Shown here: piece by piece, positions 1-6,434 of the stretch
How the letters are laid out: each line of letters opens with the position of its first letter
Position numbering within the stretch: position 1 is the stretch's first letter
NCBI GenBank assembly: GCA_002049825.1
Contig: MVCZ01000144.1
Span: forward strand, 1 to 6,654
Length of the DNA stretch: 6,654 nucleotides
Source of the DNA: Candidatus Zhuqueibacterota bacterium 4484_188
Lineage (GTDB): Bacteria > Calditrichota > Calditrichia > RBG-13-44-9
Direction of reading: 5' to 3'
Program-made: the position numbers and the translations under genes
Notes under the pieces: generated by a model
Seen by the model: the letters and a program-made list of their open reading frames with translations, nothing else
The model's database searches: none
What the model was told of the DNA's origin: nothing

Positions 1-1310
1 CCCAGCAGTCCGCCCAGACCGTAGAGCAGGGCATCGGTTATTTCTGCCACCCGGACTGTAGAAAAAAGCTGCACAATCTCTATAAAAACGCCGGTTAAAA
101 AGCCAAGCAGTCCGTTCAAAAAATACATCGACACCCAGCGCTTCTGTTCGCGGAACCACCGGATGCTCAGGAACAAGCTAATCGGGATAAAATAAAACAG
201 CGAATTAATCAGGTCGTAAATATTCCAGATACTGGTCTTCTTAAAATAAGAGTAGAACGGAACCAGCGCCTTGTAGGTTACCAAACGAATGGGCCCGTCG
301 GCCGAAAAATTGTAGTCGAACGGTTGCAGCCCGGCAAAAATGATGAAAAGGTAGTACAGGATCAGCGCTCCTTTCAAACTACGCCAAATCTCATTTCCGT
401 CGTACCGGGCAAACGGTTTGAAAAACAGGCAAAGCGCCAATCCAAGCACAATCCCCGTCCAGGCGGAAAGAATATCATTCACGTCACTAAAACGAGCAAC
501 GATGAAAATCTGCAAAAATTCAATCAGTAACGGTGGGACGATAATTACCCCAAAATAAATGATTGAACCGAAACGGCGGAATTTCCAGTAGAAATGATAG
601 CAAAGCCCGGAAATGTACCCCCACACCGACCAGAACAGAATGTTTTCCACAAAAGCGAACCAATTAAAGGTTTCGGCATCAAAATTCAGCGGGCGGTGAA
701 AGAGCAGCAGGCTAAGCGACTGATTATGAAACGGAATAATGTTAATTTTTTTCAGGCTTTTTATTAAATCGGAAACGGTGATCGATACATTAAAGGGAAT
801 GATTGCCCCCACGATCTGAAACCCCAGGATTGCCACCAGGATAATGGCGAGCGGTTGTTCCTTTAACAAACTTCGTAAGAACCGGTTAGACACCTCGGCG
901 ATTGTTTTAAAATAAATCGCCGCACCAAACGCCCCCAGGAACGTGCCCAGGGTGTTATTAAAAATATCGGTAACCGAAGAGTTCCGTTGGAAAATGAACA
1001 ACTGTAAAACCTCGATGAACGTACTGAGAACGAAACCCGCCAACACGCTTAAAAAAAGAATCCCGCGTATTTTATATTGACGTCCCCACAGAAAAAGCAA
1101 CAACCCCAGCGGAATAAACAGCAGAATGTTTCCGGCAATGTCGGTAAGCGCGGCTCTGTTGCCCTGGTGAACAAACAGCGCCCAGTCCGCCGATTTCAAA
1201 AGCTGCATGAAGGAACTGCCGTTCATATTAAAATTGAAAGGAATGAGCGTGTTATAGAGGGTAAAGGCAATAAAGAGAATCAGTGAAATATTTATAATTT
1301 TTTTATTCAT
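1..1310 (-). CDS. Triple VanZ-like multi-pass membrane protein (C-terminus cut by window edge)
   Basis: ATG at 1308-1310 opens a frame that stays open for 436 codons to the left edge with no stop, so the C-terminus is missing. An in-frame TGA at 1320-1322 limits upstream extension. GGAAG sits almost against the ATG, a weak ribosome site. The protein is very hydrophobic, with many predicted membrane segments. It shows the VanZ-family signature three times. Repeat 1 has PF at residues 24-25, NILLFIPLG at 61-69 and IE.LQ.F...R....D at 99-115. Repeat 2 has PF at 172-173, NILFW at 223-227 and IE.LQ.F...R....D at 263-279. Repeat 3 has PF at 330-331, N.LFYFIP at 369-376 and IE.VQLF...R....D at 410-426. 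Single VanZ domains are usually about 110-150 residues, so this appears to be internal triplication. VanZ was named from a teicoplanin-resistance accessory protein, but most members have no known biochemical role. No resistance function can be claimed here. Confidence -1.
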   Translation of the reverse strand, partial: MNKKIINISLILFIAFTLYNTLIPFNFNMNGSSFMQLLKSADWALFVHQGNRAALTDIAGNILLFIPLGLLLFLWGRQYKIRGILFLSVLAGFVLSTFIEVLQLFIFQRNSSVTDIFNNTLGTFLGAFGAAIYFKTIAEVSNRFLRSLLKEQPLAIILVAILGFQIVGAIIPFNVSITVSDLIKSLKKINIIPFHNQSLSLLLFHRPLNFDAETFNWFAFVENILFWSVWGYISGLCYHFYWKFRRFGSIIYFGVIIVPPLLIEFLQIFIVARFSDVNDILSAWTGIVLGLALCLFFKPFARYDGNEIWRSLKGALILYYLFIIFAGLQPFDYNFSADGPIRLVTYKALVPFYSYFKKTSIWNIYDLINSLFYFIPISLFLSIRWFREQKRWVSMYFLNGLLGFLTGVFIEIVQLFSTVRVAEITDALLYGLGGLL

Positions 1311-1392
1311 TCTTCCGGCTCAGCTTTCATTTGAATCGCTTCTGTGCATTTCATCTTGCTTCAATCGTGTTCGCTGCCTTTGCAGCTGTCCC

Positions 1393-1421
1393 ATAGTACT
1401 TGTGCCAAATTTAGACTGCAA
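1393..1421 (-). promoter_or_regulatory. Weak promoter candidate for the VanZ-like gene
   Basis: Read on the minus strand, TTGCAG (1416-1421) and TACTAT (1393-1398) are separated by exactly 17 nt, a sigma70-like layout with imperfect boxes (3/6 and 4/6). Inside it, TAAATTTG (1406-1413) matches the Bacteroidota -7 element TAnnTTTG, but no TTTG lies at the expected distance upstream. An AT-rich stretch (about 1440-1495) precedes it. The leader to the ATG would be about 80 nt and would contain a small hairpin (GCTGC/GCAGC, 1373-1386). Expression by read-through from waaA is also possible. Confidence -1.
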
Positions 1422-1586
1422 CCAAAAATTTCCTATGATAAACCACAAGAATTTACGAGTAAATTTTTTAATCTGAAAAGCAGAATATTTTTATGCGGGC
1501 AAGTGTCGGTAAGAACCGGTTGGAAGGGAAACAAGCGTGGAAGGCAACCATTCCGATTCTTCTTTTTTCATCCCCACCCCGTTCCG

Positions 1587-1621
1587 GGCTAAACCCTGAA
1601 CGCTGAACCCGGAATCGGGAA
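1587..1621. repeat. Degenerate tandem heptanucleotide repeat (consensus CCCTGAA)
   Basis: Five consecutive 7-nt units can be read: GGCTAAA, CCCTGAA, CGCTGAA, CCCGGAA and TCGGGAA. Units 2-4 differ from each other by one or two bases, and the flanking units are more diverged. The block also overlaps a 7-bp inverted repeat, TTCCGGG (1582-1588) with CCCGGAA (1608-1614) across a 19-nt loop, so it could fold on either strand. It sits about 60 nt downstream of the waaA stop codon. Either a short decayed tandem repeat or a stem-loop at the 3' end of the waaA transcript would explain it; no T-run supports a standard terminator. Confidence -1.
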
Positions 1622-1682
1622 CCATTCGAACACAGCGAATGATTTCCGTGAAACAGTGGTGACCCCGGCGGGTGTTACAAAA

Positions 1683-2957
1683 TTAAGGCAGGTACGAAAG
1701 GATGGCTTCAATAGTTCTCCGGGTTGCGCCCCGGTTTGTTTCCACTATTTTCAACGCTTTCTTTCCGGCTTCACGGCAGTAGATTTCATTCAGTAAAAAT
1801 TTGTTCAGTGTATTTTCAATCTCAATGGCATTGTGCACTTCGATACCGCCACCCTCGGCTTTTAAAAGCTGAGCTTCATGAGAGTTATCATTTACCGGGC
1901 CGAATAAAACCGGGATGCCGTACACCGCCGGTTCCAGCACATTATGAACATTTTGCCGGAAACTTCCGCCTACATACGCCACCGAACTGACGCTGTACAA
2001 ATTTGCCAGCACACCGATACGATCCACTATAATCAGCGGTTGCCCGGAATAATTTTCCAAATCCGAAAATAGAATATATTTTAAGGGGGCAATTTCTGCG
2101 ATTAACTGCGACAAATGTTGCTCGGTTGGTTCGTGCGGACAAAAAATAGCTAAAAAACCGGGGTGATTTGCTTGCAGGGTTTTCACCGCCTGTACCAGGT
2201 GCTCCTGGTCTTCCGGCCAGGTACTGCCGGCGAGAAACACAAACCGGTTTACAGTGATATTGGAGTCAATTAATACCCGCTTCATAGACTCGTTTCTGCG
2301 GTAAATTACCTGGTCATATTTGGTGTCCCCGGCAACCACTACCTTACCTGCAGGCGCCAATTTCAGAAAATTCCGCTGATCGCTTTGGGAAATAGTTAGT
2401 ATTTTTGTGAAATAGCGGTAAATCTCCCGGTGAAAAAAGCGGGTAAACCACAGCAACCGGCTGCTTTGCTGATGAAGTGAGGCATTAATTAAAAATATCG
2501 GCTTTCGAAGAAAACTGGAAATCCAGACCTGGTTGGGCCACACATCGTGCTTGGTAACAATCCACAGCGCCGGATTCACCAGACTGAAGAATTTGGCAAC
2601 CGGTAAAAACCAGTCAAAGGGTGCGTAAAGGAACAAATCCACCGCCGGGAAAGAGCGAACGTTTTCGTAGCCGGAGGGTGAGAAAAACAAAACAATAATC
2701 CGAAAATCTGGTTTCACTTTTTTGAATTCCACCAAAAACGGCTTGATATGCTCAAATTCCCCCATCGAAGCACAATGAACCACCATCACCGGTTTCACCT
2801 CTTTCAGAATTCCGCTCCTGCGCAGTTTGCCGTAAATGCGGTAACGCCCCAGAACGCCCTTGCGTAATTTGGGGTGAAAAAGTGCCGCGATGTGGATGGC
2901 AACAAAAATCACCGGCACAAAAATCAGATTGTAAAGAATGAAAAGAAAAATTTGCAT
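1683..2957 (-). CDS. waaA: 3-deoxy-D-manno-octulosonic acid (Kdo) transferase, GT30 family
   Basis: Intact 424-residue protein, the usual length for WaaA/KdtA. The enzyme transfers Kdo from CMP-Kdo to the lipid A precursor at the inner face of the cytoplasmic membrane, the first step of LPS inner-core assembly. Residues 1-25 form the N-terminal membrane anchor typical of the family. The N-terminal Rossmann half has the catalytic-base motif ASMGE (Glu67) and a SPSGYENV stretch (93-100). The C-terminal nucleotide-binding half has AGSTWPEDQE (243-252), CPHEP (273-277), YVGGSF (328-333) and HNVLEPAVYGIPVLFGP (338-354) followed by N.HEA. The segment normally reading ETELWPN is TKHDVWPN (135-142), a lineage-type variation. 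The upstream sequence is AT-rich (TTATAGAAA before ATG) with no Shine-Dalgarno. It follows rsgA after 120 nt. One or more Kdo residues may be added; the sequence does not tell how many. Identification is firm. Confidence -1.
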   Translation of the reverse strand: MQIFLFILYNLIFVPVIFVAIHIAALFHPKLRKGVLGRYRIYGKLRRSGILKEVKPVMVVHCASMGEFEHIKPFLVEFKKVKPDFRIIVLFFSPSGYENVRSFPAVDLFLYAPFDWFLPVAKFFSLVNPALWIVTKHDVWPNQVWISSFLRKPIFLINASLHQQSSRLLWFTRFFHREIYRYFTKILTISQSDQRNFLKLAPAGKVVVAGDTKYDQVIYRRNESMKRVLIDSNITVNRFVFLAGSTWPEDQEHLVQAVKTLQANHPGFLAIFCPHEPTEQHLSQLIAEIAPLKYILFSDLENYSGQPLIIVDRIGVLANLYSVSSVAYVGGSFRQNVHNVLEPAVYGIPVLFGPVNDNSHEAQLLKAEGGGIEVHNAIEIENTLNKFLLNEIYCREAGKKALKIVETNRGATRRTIEAILSYLP

Positions 2958-3017
2958 TTTCTATAAGTAACTTTCTTCGCTTTTCCTACCCCGGTGGTTC
3001 TTACCTGTCCAACCGGT

Positions 3018-3041
3018 GGTCACGCACGTAAAAAAGTGACC
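3018..3041. repeat. Small inverted repeat between rsgA and waaA
   Basis: GGTCAC (3018-3023) and GTGACC (3036-3041) form a 6-bp stem around a 12-nt loop that contains an A6 run. The heptamer ACCTGTC also occurs on both sides (3003-3009 and 3039-3045). It lies in the 120-nt gap downstream of rsgA. There is no T-run on the 3' side in the transcribed direction, so it is not a standard terminator. It could be a transcript hairpin or chance. Confidence -1.
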
Positions 3042-3077
3042 TGTCTTTTAAACAAATGGGGGATGGAAGTGCCAGTG

Positions 3078-3878
3078 CTACCGGGGTTTAATCAGCTCAT
3101 GGGAGGCGTTTCTCAGACCCGCATAAATGTTCCGATAATTTTGATAGCGTTCTTCAAAAATTTCCCGGATACCGGGTGTGTCGATGACGTAGCCGCCAAT
3201 GGAAAGCGGGAAAAGTTGGACGAAACTGGTTGTGTGGCGTCCCTTGCTGGTTTTCTCACTAATGGAAACAATTTTTAAATCAAGCCCCGGTTCGATTCGT
3301 TTTATCAGAGAACTTTTCCCGACTCCGGAATGCCCAACCAACAGCGAAACCCGGTCTTTCAATAAATCCCGGAATTGTTCCATCCCCTGCCCGGTTTTTG
3401 CCGAGGTAAACACCACCCGGTGACCCAGTTGCTCGTAACACCTTCGGTATATTTCAAAATCGTCCGCCGACTCCAGGTCGATTTTATTGATGCACACCGC
3501 AGCAGTTATTTGATTTTTCCGGGCAATCACCAGGTAGCGGTCAATCAGCCCGGATTTGAATTGCGGTTCCCGGGTGGACATGATAATCAGCACCTGGTCG
3601 ATGTTGGTGGCAACGATGTGTTCCCGGTATGCTTTGCCTTCCACCGCCCGGCTAAAAACCGAGCGCCGGGGCAAAATTTTCTCAATAATTCCCTCGGATT
3701 CCGAAATGAGCGACACAGAAACCTCGTCACCCACTTTTACTGAAAGAGTATGATCGCCCCCGGAACCTGCCAACCGACCGCGAATGGTGCAATTTATCGT
3801 TCGACCGTCTGCCCGAACCAGGTAACTGTTTCGGGTCGATTTGATGACTCTGGCAATTGTTTTGACTTTTTGCTGCAT
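3078..3878 (-). CDS. rsgA: Ribosome small-subunit GTPase RsgA, missing its zinc-knuckle segment
   Basis: RsgA is a circularly permuted GTPase that acts in late 30S maturation. The chosen ATG (3876-3878) gives 266 residues and starts right before the OB-fold, as in homologues. A TTG at 3939-3941 would add 21 residues; neither start has a Shine-Dalgarno. The order of motifs is diagnostic: OB-fold (about 1-70), NKID (131-134, G4), TSAKTGQG (G5), GHSGVGKSS (182-190, G1), TSKGRHTT (210-217, G2) and DTPG (233-236, G3). Normally some 48 residues follow, with the C-x(5)-C-x-H-x(5)-C zinc site. Here GIRE (236-239) runs straight into IFEERYQNY (240-248), which matches the family's very end (I-x-E-x-R-[FY]-x-N-Y). 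An in-frame deletion of about 144 nt explains this and would restore about 314 residues, the normal size. Without the zinc subdomain, 30S binding is probably impaired. The PBP gene ends 131 nt upstream. Confidence -1.
   Translation of the reverse strand: MQQKVKTIARVIKSTRNSYLVRADGRTINCTIRGRLAGSGGDHTLSVKVGDEVSVSLISESEGIIEKILPRRSVFSRAVEGKAYREHIVATNIDQVLIIMSTREPQFKSGLIDRYLVIARKNQITAAVCINKIDLESADDFEIYRRCYEQLGHRVVFTSAKTGQGMEQFRDLLKDRVSLLVGHSGVGKSSLIKRIEPGLDLKIVSISEKTSKGRHTTSFVQLFPLSIGGYVIDTPGIREIFEERYQNYRNIYAGLRNASHELIKPR
3155..3170 (-). other. Inferred internal deletion junction in rsgA
   Basis: This is the point where the G3-motif side (DTPGIRE, Glu codon 3162-3164) joins the C-terminal tail (IFEERY, Ile codon 3159-3161). 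In E. coli RsgA the same two landmarks, VRE and IAETRFENY, are separated by about 48 residues carrying all zinc ligands. No second copy of the missing piece occurs in any frame downstream. The deletion is in frame and leaves no obvious repeats at the junction beyond the short A/T-rich GAAATTTTTGAAGAA. Confidence -1.
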
Positions 3879-4009
3879 AGAAGAGAAATTGAACTGGTTG
3901 TCCTGCGCAATTACAAGTTCTTTAATTCGGTTACATTCCAATTCGTTTTATTCTGTTCAGATTTCCAATTCCGGTCCAAAAACGAAGGCAGGGTTTTACC
4001 CGGTTTGAA

Positions 4010-5404
4010 CTAAAACAAAATTTGTCTTTTCCGCTTTTTCCTGTTTGGTCCACGGTGCAGATCGCACGCTTCGGTGGGGTGGTATTTGATGTTGAAAACC
4101 TCCTCTACCACCCGCGGGCAATAATTGGTCGCCAATTTTCCACTATCCTGGCAAATCTGCAAGCGAATCACATCCGGTGGCTGCTGAAAATTCTCGCCAC
4201 GCAGCCTCAGGCTGTCATACACCGCCTTGATGAAATCCGCCCAGAAGGGAAGTGCGGCATGAGAACCGCTTTCACCGCGACCCAGGGTGTATTTAGGGTC
4301 ATCCAAACCAACCCACACGCCGGCAGTAATGGTGGGTGTAAACCCGATAAACCAGGCATCGGTGTAATTGTTGGTTGTTCCGGTTTTCCCTGCCGCTGGT
4401 TTCTGAAAGCCGAATTTCCAGCGGACGCTGCCGCCGGTGCCGCCATTCACTACCGATTCCAGCATATTAGTCATAATATAAGCAGTCGCCTTGCTGAGTA
4501 CTTCCCTCCGCTTCGGGTGATTTTCATAAATTACATTACCGAAACGGTCTTCGATACGGGTGATGGCAATCGGTTCCACACGCACACCCTGGTTGGCAAA
4601 CACACCGTAAGCAGAAACCAGGTCCAGCAAGTAGACCTCCGATGTACCCAGCGCCAGAGTGGGAAACGGTCGCAGCGGCGTACTGATGCCCATACGGTGG
4701 GCGTAATCTACCACCACCGATGGACCTATTTCCTGAATCAGCCGCACGGAAACCAGGTTGCGCGACAGTTTCAATCCGTCCCGCAAAGTAGTCAGTCCGC
4801 CAACAGTATGGTCGTAATTCTCCGGGTCCCAGCGGCTGCCGTCCGGATTGTTGACCACCACAGGCTGGTCTAAAAATTTGCTCACTGGGGTGTACCCGTT
4901 ATCAATTGCCGCGGTGTACAAAAAAGCTTTAAAAGCGGAACCCGGCTGCCGGGGCGCTTGCACCGCACGATTAAATTTCGATTCCTTAAAATCCCGCCCA
5001 CCGGTAAGCGCCAGGATGTGACCGTTTTTCGGATTCAACGCTACAAATGCGTCCTGCACAATCGCTTTCCGGTTAAAAACCGAATCGGGAATTTCGTTCT
5101 TTTCTTTCCAGCGCTGTAATTTCCGAACCACCCGCTGCTGCAGCTCCGGCAAATGTTTGGCAACCGCAGAATCCATGCAAACCTGAATCTTGCTGTTCAG
5201 GGTGGTGTAAACGTTCAACCCGTCTTCGTAAATATTCACATGGAGCGAATCGCTTAAGCGGTTGAGTTTCTGGCGGACATACTCGGTGAAATAGGGCGCA
5301 ATTTTGCTCTGCCGCTGAAACTCTCTCACCACCACCGGTAATTGAGAAAGGCTGTCGTATTGTGCTTCGGTCAGGTAGCCGGTCACCATCATGTTGTGCA
5401 GCAC
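4010..5404 (-). CDS. C-terminal fragment of PBP1a: linker and transpeptidase domain
   Basis: The frame is open from 5575 to the TAG at 4010-4012; homology resumes at 5506 with LTIEESATLIPLL and GT51 motif 5, R-A-L-K-R-R-N-I-V-L. The GTG at 5402-5404 is simply the first formal start codon (464 residues) and is unlikely to be a real initiation site, since it falls inside motif 5. Counting from it, an interdomain linker (about 55-125) precedes the transpeptidase domain. The active-site SAFK has Ser156 as nucleophile (the family usually has STFK), SRN is at 214-216 and KTGT at 340-343, followed by TDAWFIGFTP. Two cysteines, a glycine-rich patch and a very basic tail (RKKRKR) close the protein. 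Without the signal-anchor supplied by the N-terminal fragment this piece could not reach the periplasm, so it should not function alone. Confidence -1.
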   Translation of the reverse strand: MLHNMMVTGYLTEAQYDSLSQLPVVVREFQRQSKIAPYFTEYVRQKLNRLSDSLHVNIYEDGLNVYTTLNSKIQVCMDSAVAKHLPELQQRVVRKLQRWKEKNEIPDSVFNRKAIVQDAFVALNPKNGHILALTGGRDFKESKFNRAVQAPRQPGSAFKAFLYTAAIDNGYTPVSKFLDQPVVVNNPDGSRWDPENYDHTVGGLTTLRDGLKLSRNLVSVRLIQEIGPSVVVDYAHRMGISTPLRPFPTLALGTSEVYLLDLVSAYGVFANQGVRVEPIAITRIEDRFGNVIYENHPKRREVLSKATAYIMTNMLESVVNGGTGGSVRWKFGFQKPAAGKTGTTNNYTDAWFIGFTPTITAGVWVGLDDPKYTLGRGESGSHAALPFWADFIKAVYDSLRLRGENFQQPPDVIRLQICQDSGKLATNYCPRVVEEVFNIKYHPTEACDLHRGPNRKKRKRQILF

Positions 5405-5499
5405 AATGTTGCGGCGCTTCAGAGCACGGTCCGGATGCCGGATGGGAGAAAAATACGCCGGCGATTTGAGCAGCGGAATCAGCGTGGCACTTTCTTCAA

Positions 5500-5512
5500 T
5501 GGTCAGTACACC
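5500..5512 (-). other. Frame junction in the PBP gene (inferred deletion of about 49 nt)
   Basis: Read on the minus strand, the upstream frame gives GGG GTG TAC TGA. The downstream frame gives GTA CTG ACC ATT over the same bases. No single-base insertion or deletion restores the missing G-x-x-A-A-x-x-Y-F-G-K segment, because those bases are absent. The event is therefore a deletion of length 3N+1, most likely 49 nt, rather than a simple homopolymer slip. Confidence -1.
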
Positions 5513-6102
5513 CCGCTGCCGAAATACGCCACGTTCAGGTACATCTCCAAAATTTCCTGCTTGGAATATGTGCGTTCAATCTGTAAAGCGGTAAGGATTT
5601 CCCGAAACTTGCGGTTGGGGGTTTTCTCGAAACCCAGCTCGGAAAACAGGTTGCGGGCAAGCTGCATAGTGATGGTGCTGAATCCCTGCCGGAAACTCAG
5701 CGAAGCAAGGTCAATTAGTACCACTTTGGGAATGCGGCGGATGTCCATTCCCCAGTGCTGGTAAAACCGGCGGTCTTCCGTGGAAAGCAGCGCCTGCAGG
5801 GTGTGGTCGGGAATTCGCTCAATCGGCACGTAAATACGGTTGAACTTAAACAGTTCGTGAATCAGCACCCCGTCCTCCGAGTATATCCGGGTGACCAGGG
5901 CTGGTTCAATGTTCTCCAACTTGGTGAGCGGGGGAAGCCCACTGAATAAATAAATAAGGTAACCGAACAGGATTAAAACAAAAAAAGCGGTGAAGGAAAG
6001 TTTCTTATGATTTTTGATAAAATTCCAAAAACCGTTTTTTCTCTCCCGGGGTTCTGCTTCCTGATACTGACCTTTGAAACTGCCTGATTCTTTTTCTACC
6101 AT
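5503..6102 (-). CDS. N-terminal fragment of PBP1a: membrane anchor and most of the GT51 domain
   Basis: 199 residues from ATG 6100-6102. A short polar cytoplasmic tail ends in basic residues; one membrane helix follows at about 36-53. GT51 motif 1 is STEDRRFYQHWG (107-118, catalytic Glu109), motif 2 is GFSTITMQL (140-148), motif 3 is RKFREI (164-169) and motif 4 is KQEILEMYLN (181-190). The frame stops nine residues after motif 4, so motif 5 is absent from this polypeptide. On its own it lacks the last part of the glycosyltransferase fold and should not be an active glycosyltransferase. The sequence before the ATG (CGTACATT) has no Shine-Dalgarno. The fragment belongs with the frame that resumes at 5506. 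Confidence -1.
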   Translation of the reverse strand: MVEKESGSFKGQYQEAEPRERKNGFWNFIKNHKKLSFTAFFVLILFGYLIYLFSGLPPLTKLENIEPALVTRIYSEDGVLIHELFKFNRIYVPIERIPDHTLQALLSTEDRRFYQHWGMDIRRIPKVVLIDLASLSFRQGFSTITMQLARNLFSELGFEKTPNRKFREILTALQIERTYSKQEILEMYLNVAYFGSGVY

Positions 6103-6158
6103 AATGTACGTTTGTTAAAATAAATGTTACTCTGTTCTGTTCTTTACATTTAAACAAA

Positions 6159-6191
6159 CAAAAGTAGATACATTCACCCTTAAAATGCAAG
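6159..6191 (-). promoter_or_regulatory. Bacteroidota-type promoter candidate for the PBP gene
   Basis: On the minus strand TACTTTTG (6159-6166) is an exact match to the Bacteroidota -7 element TAnnTTTG. CTTG (6188-6191), three of four bases of the -33 element TTTG, lies 21 nt upstream, within the usual spacing. The predicted leader to the ATG at 6102 is about 50 nt, AT-rich, with TTCTGTTCTG-like short repeats and no Shine-Dalgarno. It could drive the PBP, rsgA and waaA genes together. Confidence -1.
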
Positions 6192-6434
6192 TTCTTTTTC
6201 AGGCATGCTTTAAGGAACCGAGATTCCCGCAGTGTCCCGGACTTGACAAAATCCCCGTTTCACCGCGCAAAATTTTATAACTTTTGCCGCAGATTGCCTG
6301 CAAAACAGCCCGTCTTTGGAATTCAGATTGTGGAATGTTAGTGAATCTTCTTTGCACTATCGTCCCGGGTGAGTGCAGCAAATAGAAGTAACTCACCATC
6401 TTCTCAGAAGAAAGGATTTTTCTGCTCAGCCATC
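6192..6434. other. Non-coding stretch upstream of the PBP promoter
   Basis: I find no supportable gene. A 66-codon minus-strand frame (6199-6399) has no recognisable motif and no ribosome site and ends inside the promoter-proximal region. A perfect TTGACA occurs on the plus strand (6243-6248), but the nearest TATAAC is 27 nt away and no plus-strand gene follows. The stretch is part of the 383-nt gap between the right-edge gene and the PBP gene. Confidence -1.

Larger units (their letters stand above)
1311..1682. other. 372-nt intergenic region between waaA and the VanZ-like gene
   Basis: I see no credible gene here. The longest open frame (1344-1592, plus strand) starts with GTG, has no ribosome site, is rich in Phe/Pro/Lys without any recognisable motif, and runs opposite to all neighbours. 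The stretch holds a weak promoter candidate and small hairpin (1373-1421), an AT-rich block (1440-1495), a degenerate heptanucleotide repeat (1587-1621) and a 6-bp inverted repeat CATTCG/CGAATG (1623-1641). No hairpin followed by a T-run, which would be a standard terminator for waaA, is visible. Confidence -1.
4010..6102 (-). pseudogene. mrcA: Class A penicillin-binding protein (PBP1a type), frame broken in the GT51 domain
   Basis: The bifunctional murein synthase is split between two frames. It would polymerise lipid II glycan strands (GT51 domain) and cross-link peptides (transpeptidase domain) on the periplasmic side, anchored by one N-terminal membrane helix. The N-terminal frame ends at TGA 5503-5505 right after YLNVAYFGSGVY. 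The next family-conserved piece, LTIEESATL, starts at 5506 in another frame. In homologues about 16 residues (pattern G-x-x-A-A-x-x-Y-F-G-K plus a few) lie between these landmarks, so a loss of about 49 nt (46 is also possible) explains both the gap and the frameshift. Adding it back gives roughly 713 residues, normal for PBP1a. All five GT51 motifs and all three transpeptidase motifs survive, so the lesion is either recent or an assembly error. A class A PBP can be dispensable if paralogues exist elsewhere. The gene has its own promoter candidate and precedes rsgA. Confidence -1.

Noticed and set aside
875..887. 13-mer GTAAGAACCGGTT repeated at 1509-1521
   Set aside because: One copy is inside the VanZ-like coding sequence; a 13-mer match is near chance expectation for a window this size, and flanks do not match.
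1..1310. Calling the VanZ-like gene a glycopeptide-resistance determinant
   Set aside because: Only domain-level similarity is visible; there are no vanRSHAX genes in the window and most VanZ-domain proteins are not resistance genes.
1344..1592. 82-codon plus-strand frame in the waaA/VanZ gap
   Set aside because: GTG start, low-complexity Phe/His/Pro end, no ribosome site, runs against all neighbours and overlaps the heptad repeat.
3375..3743. 122-codon plus-strand open frame opposite rsgA
   Set aside because: Antisense of the RsgA GTPase domain; no start signal and no recognisable motif.
3990..4000. GGG-TAAAA-CCC mini-hairpin after the PBP stop with a T5 run further on
   Set aside because: Only three paired bases and the T-run is about 10 nt away, too weak to call a terminator.
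4022..4873. 283-codon plus-strand open frame opposite the transpeptidase domain
   Set aside because: It is the antisense shadow of the PBP gene; the minus-strand translation carries all transpeptidase motifs and the plus-strand product shows none of its own.
6243..6281. Perfect TTGACA on the plus strand followed by TATAAC
   Set aside because: The spacer is 27 nt, far from 17, and no plus-strand gene lies downstream.
6199..6399. 66-codon minus-strand frame upstream of the PBP gene
   Set aside because: No recognisable domain and no ribosome site; its reading frame alone is within chance length.
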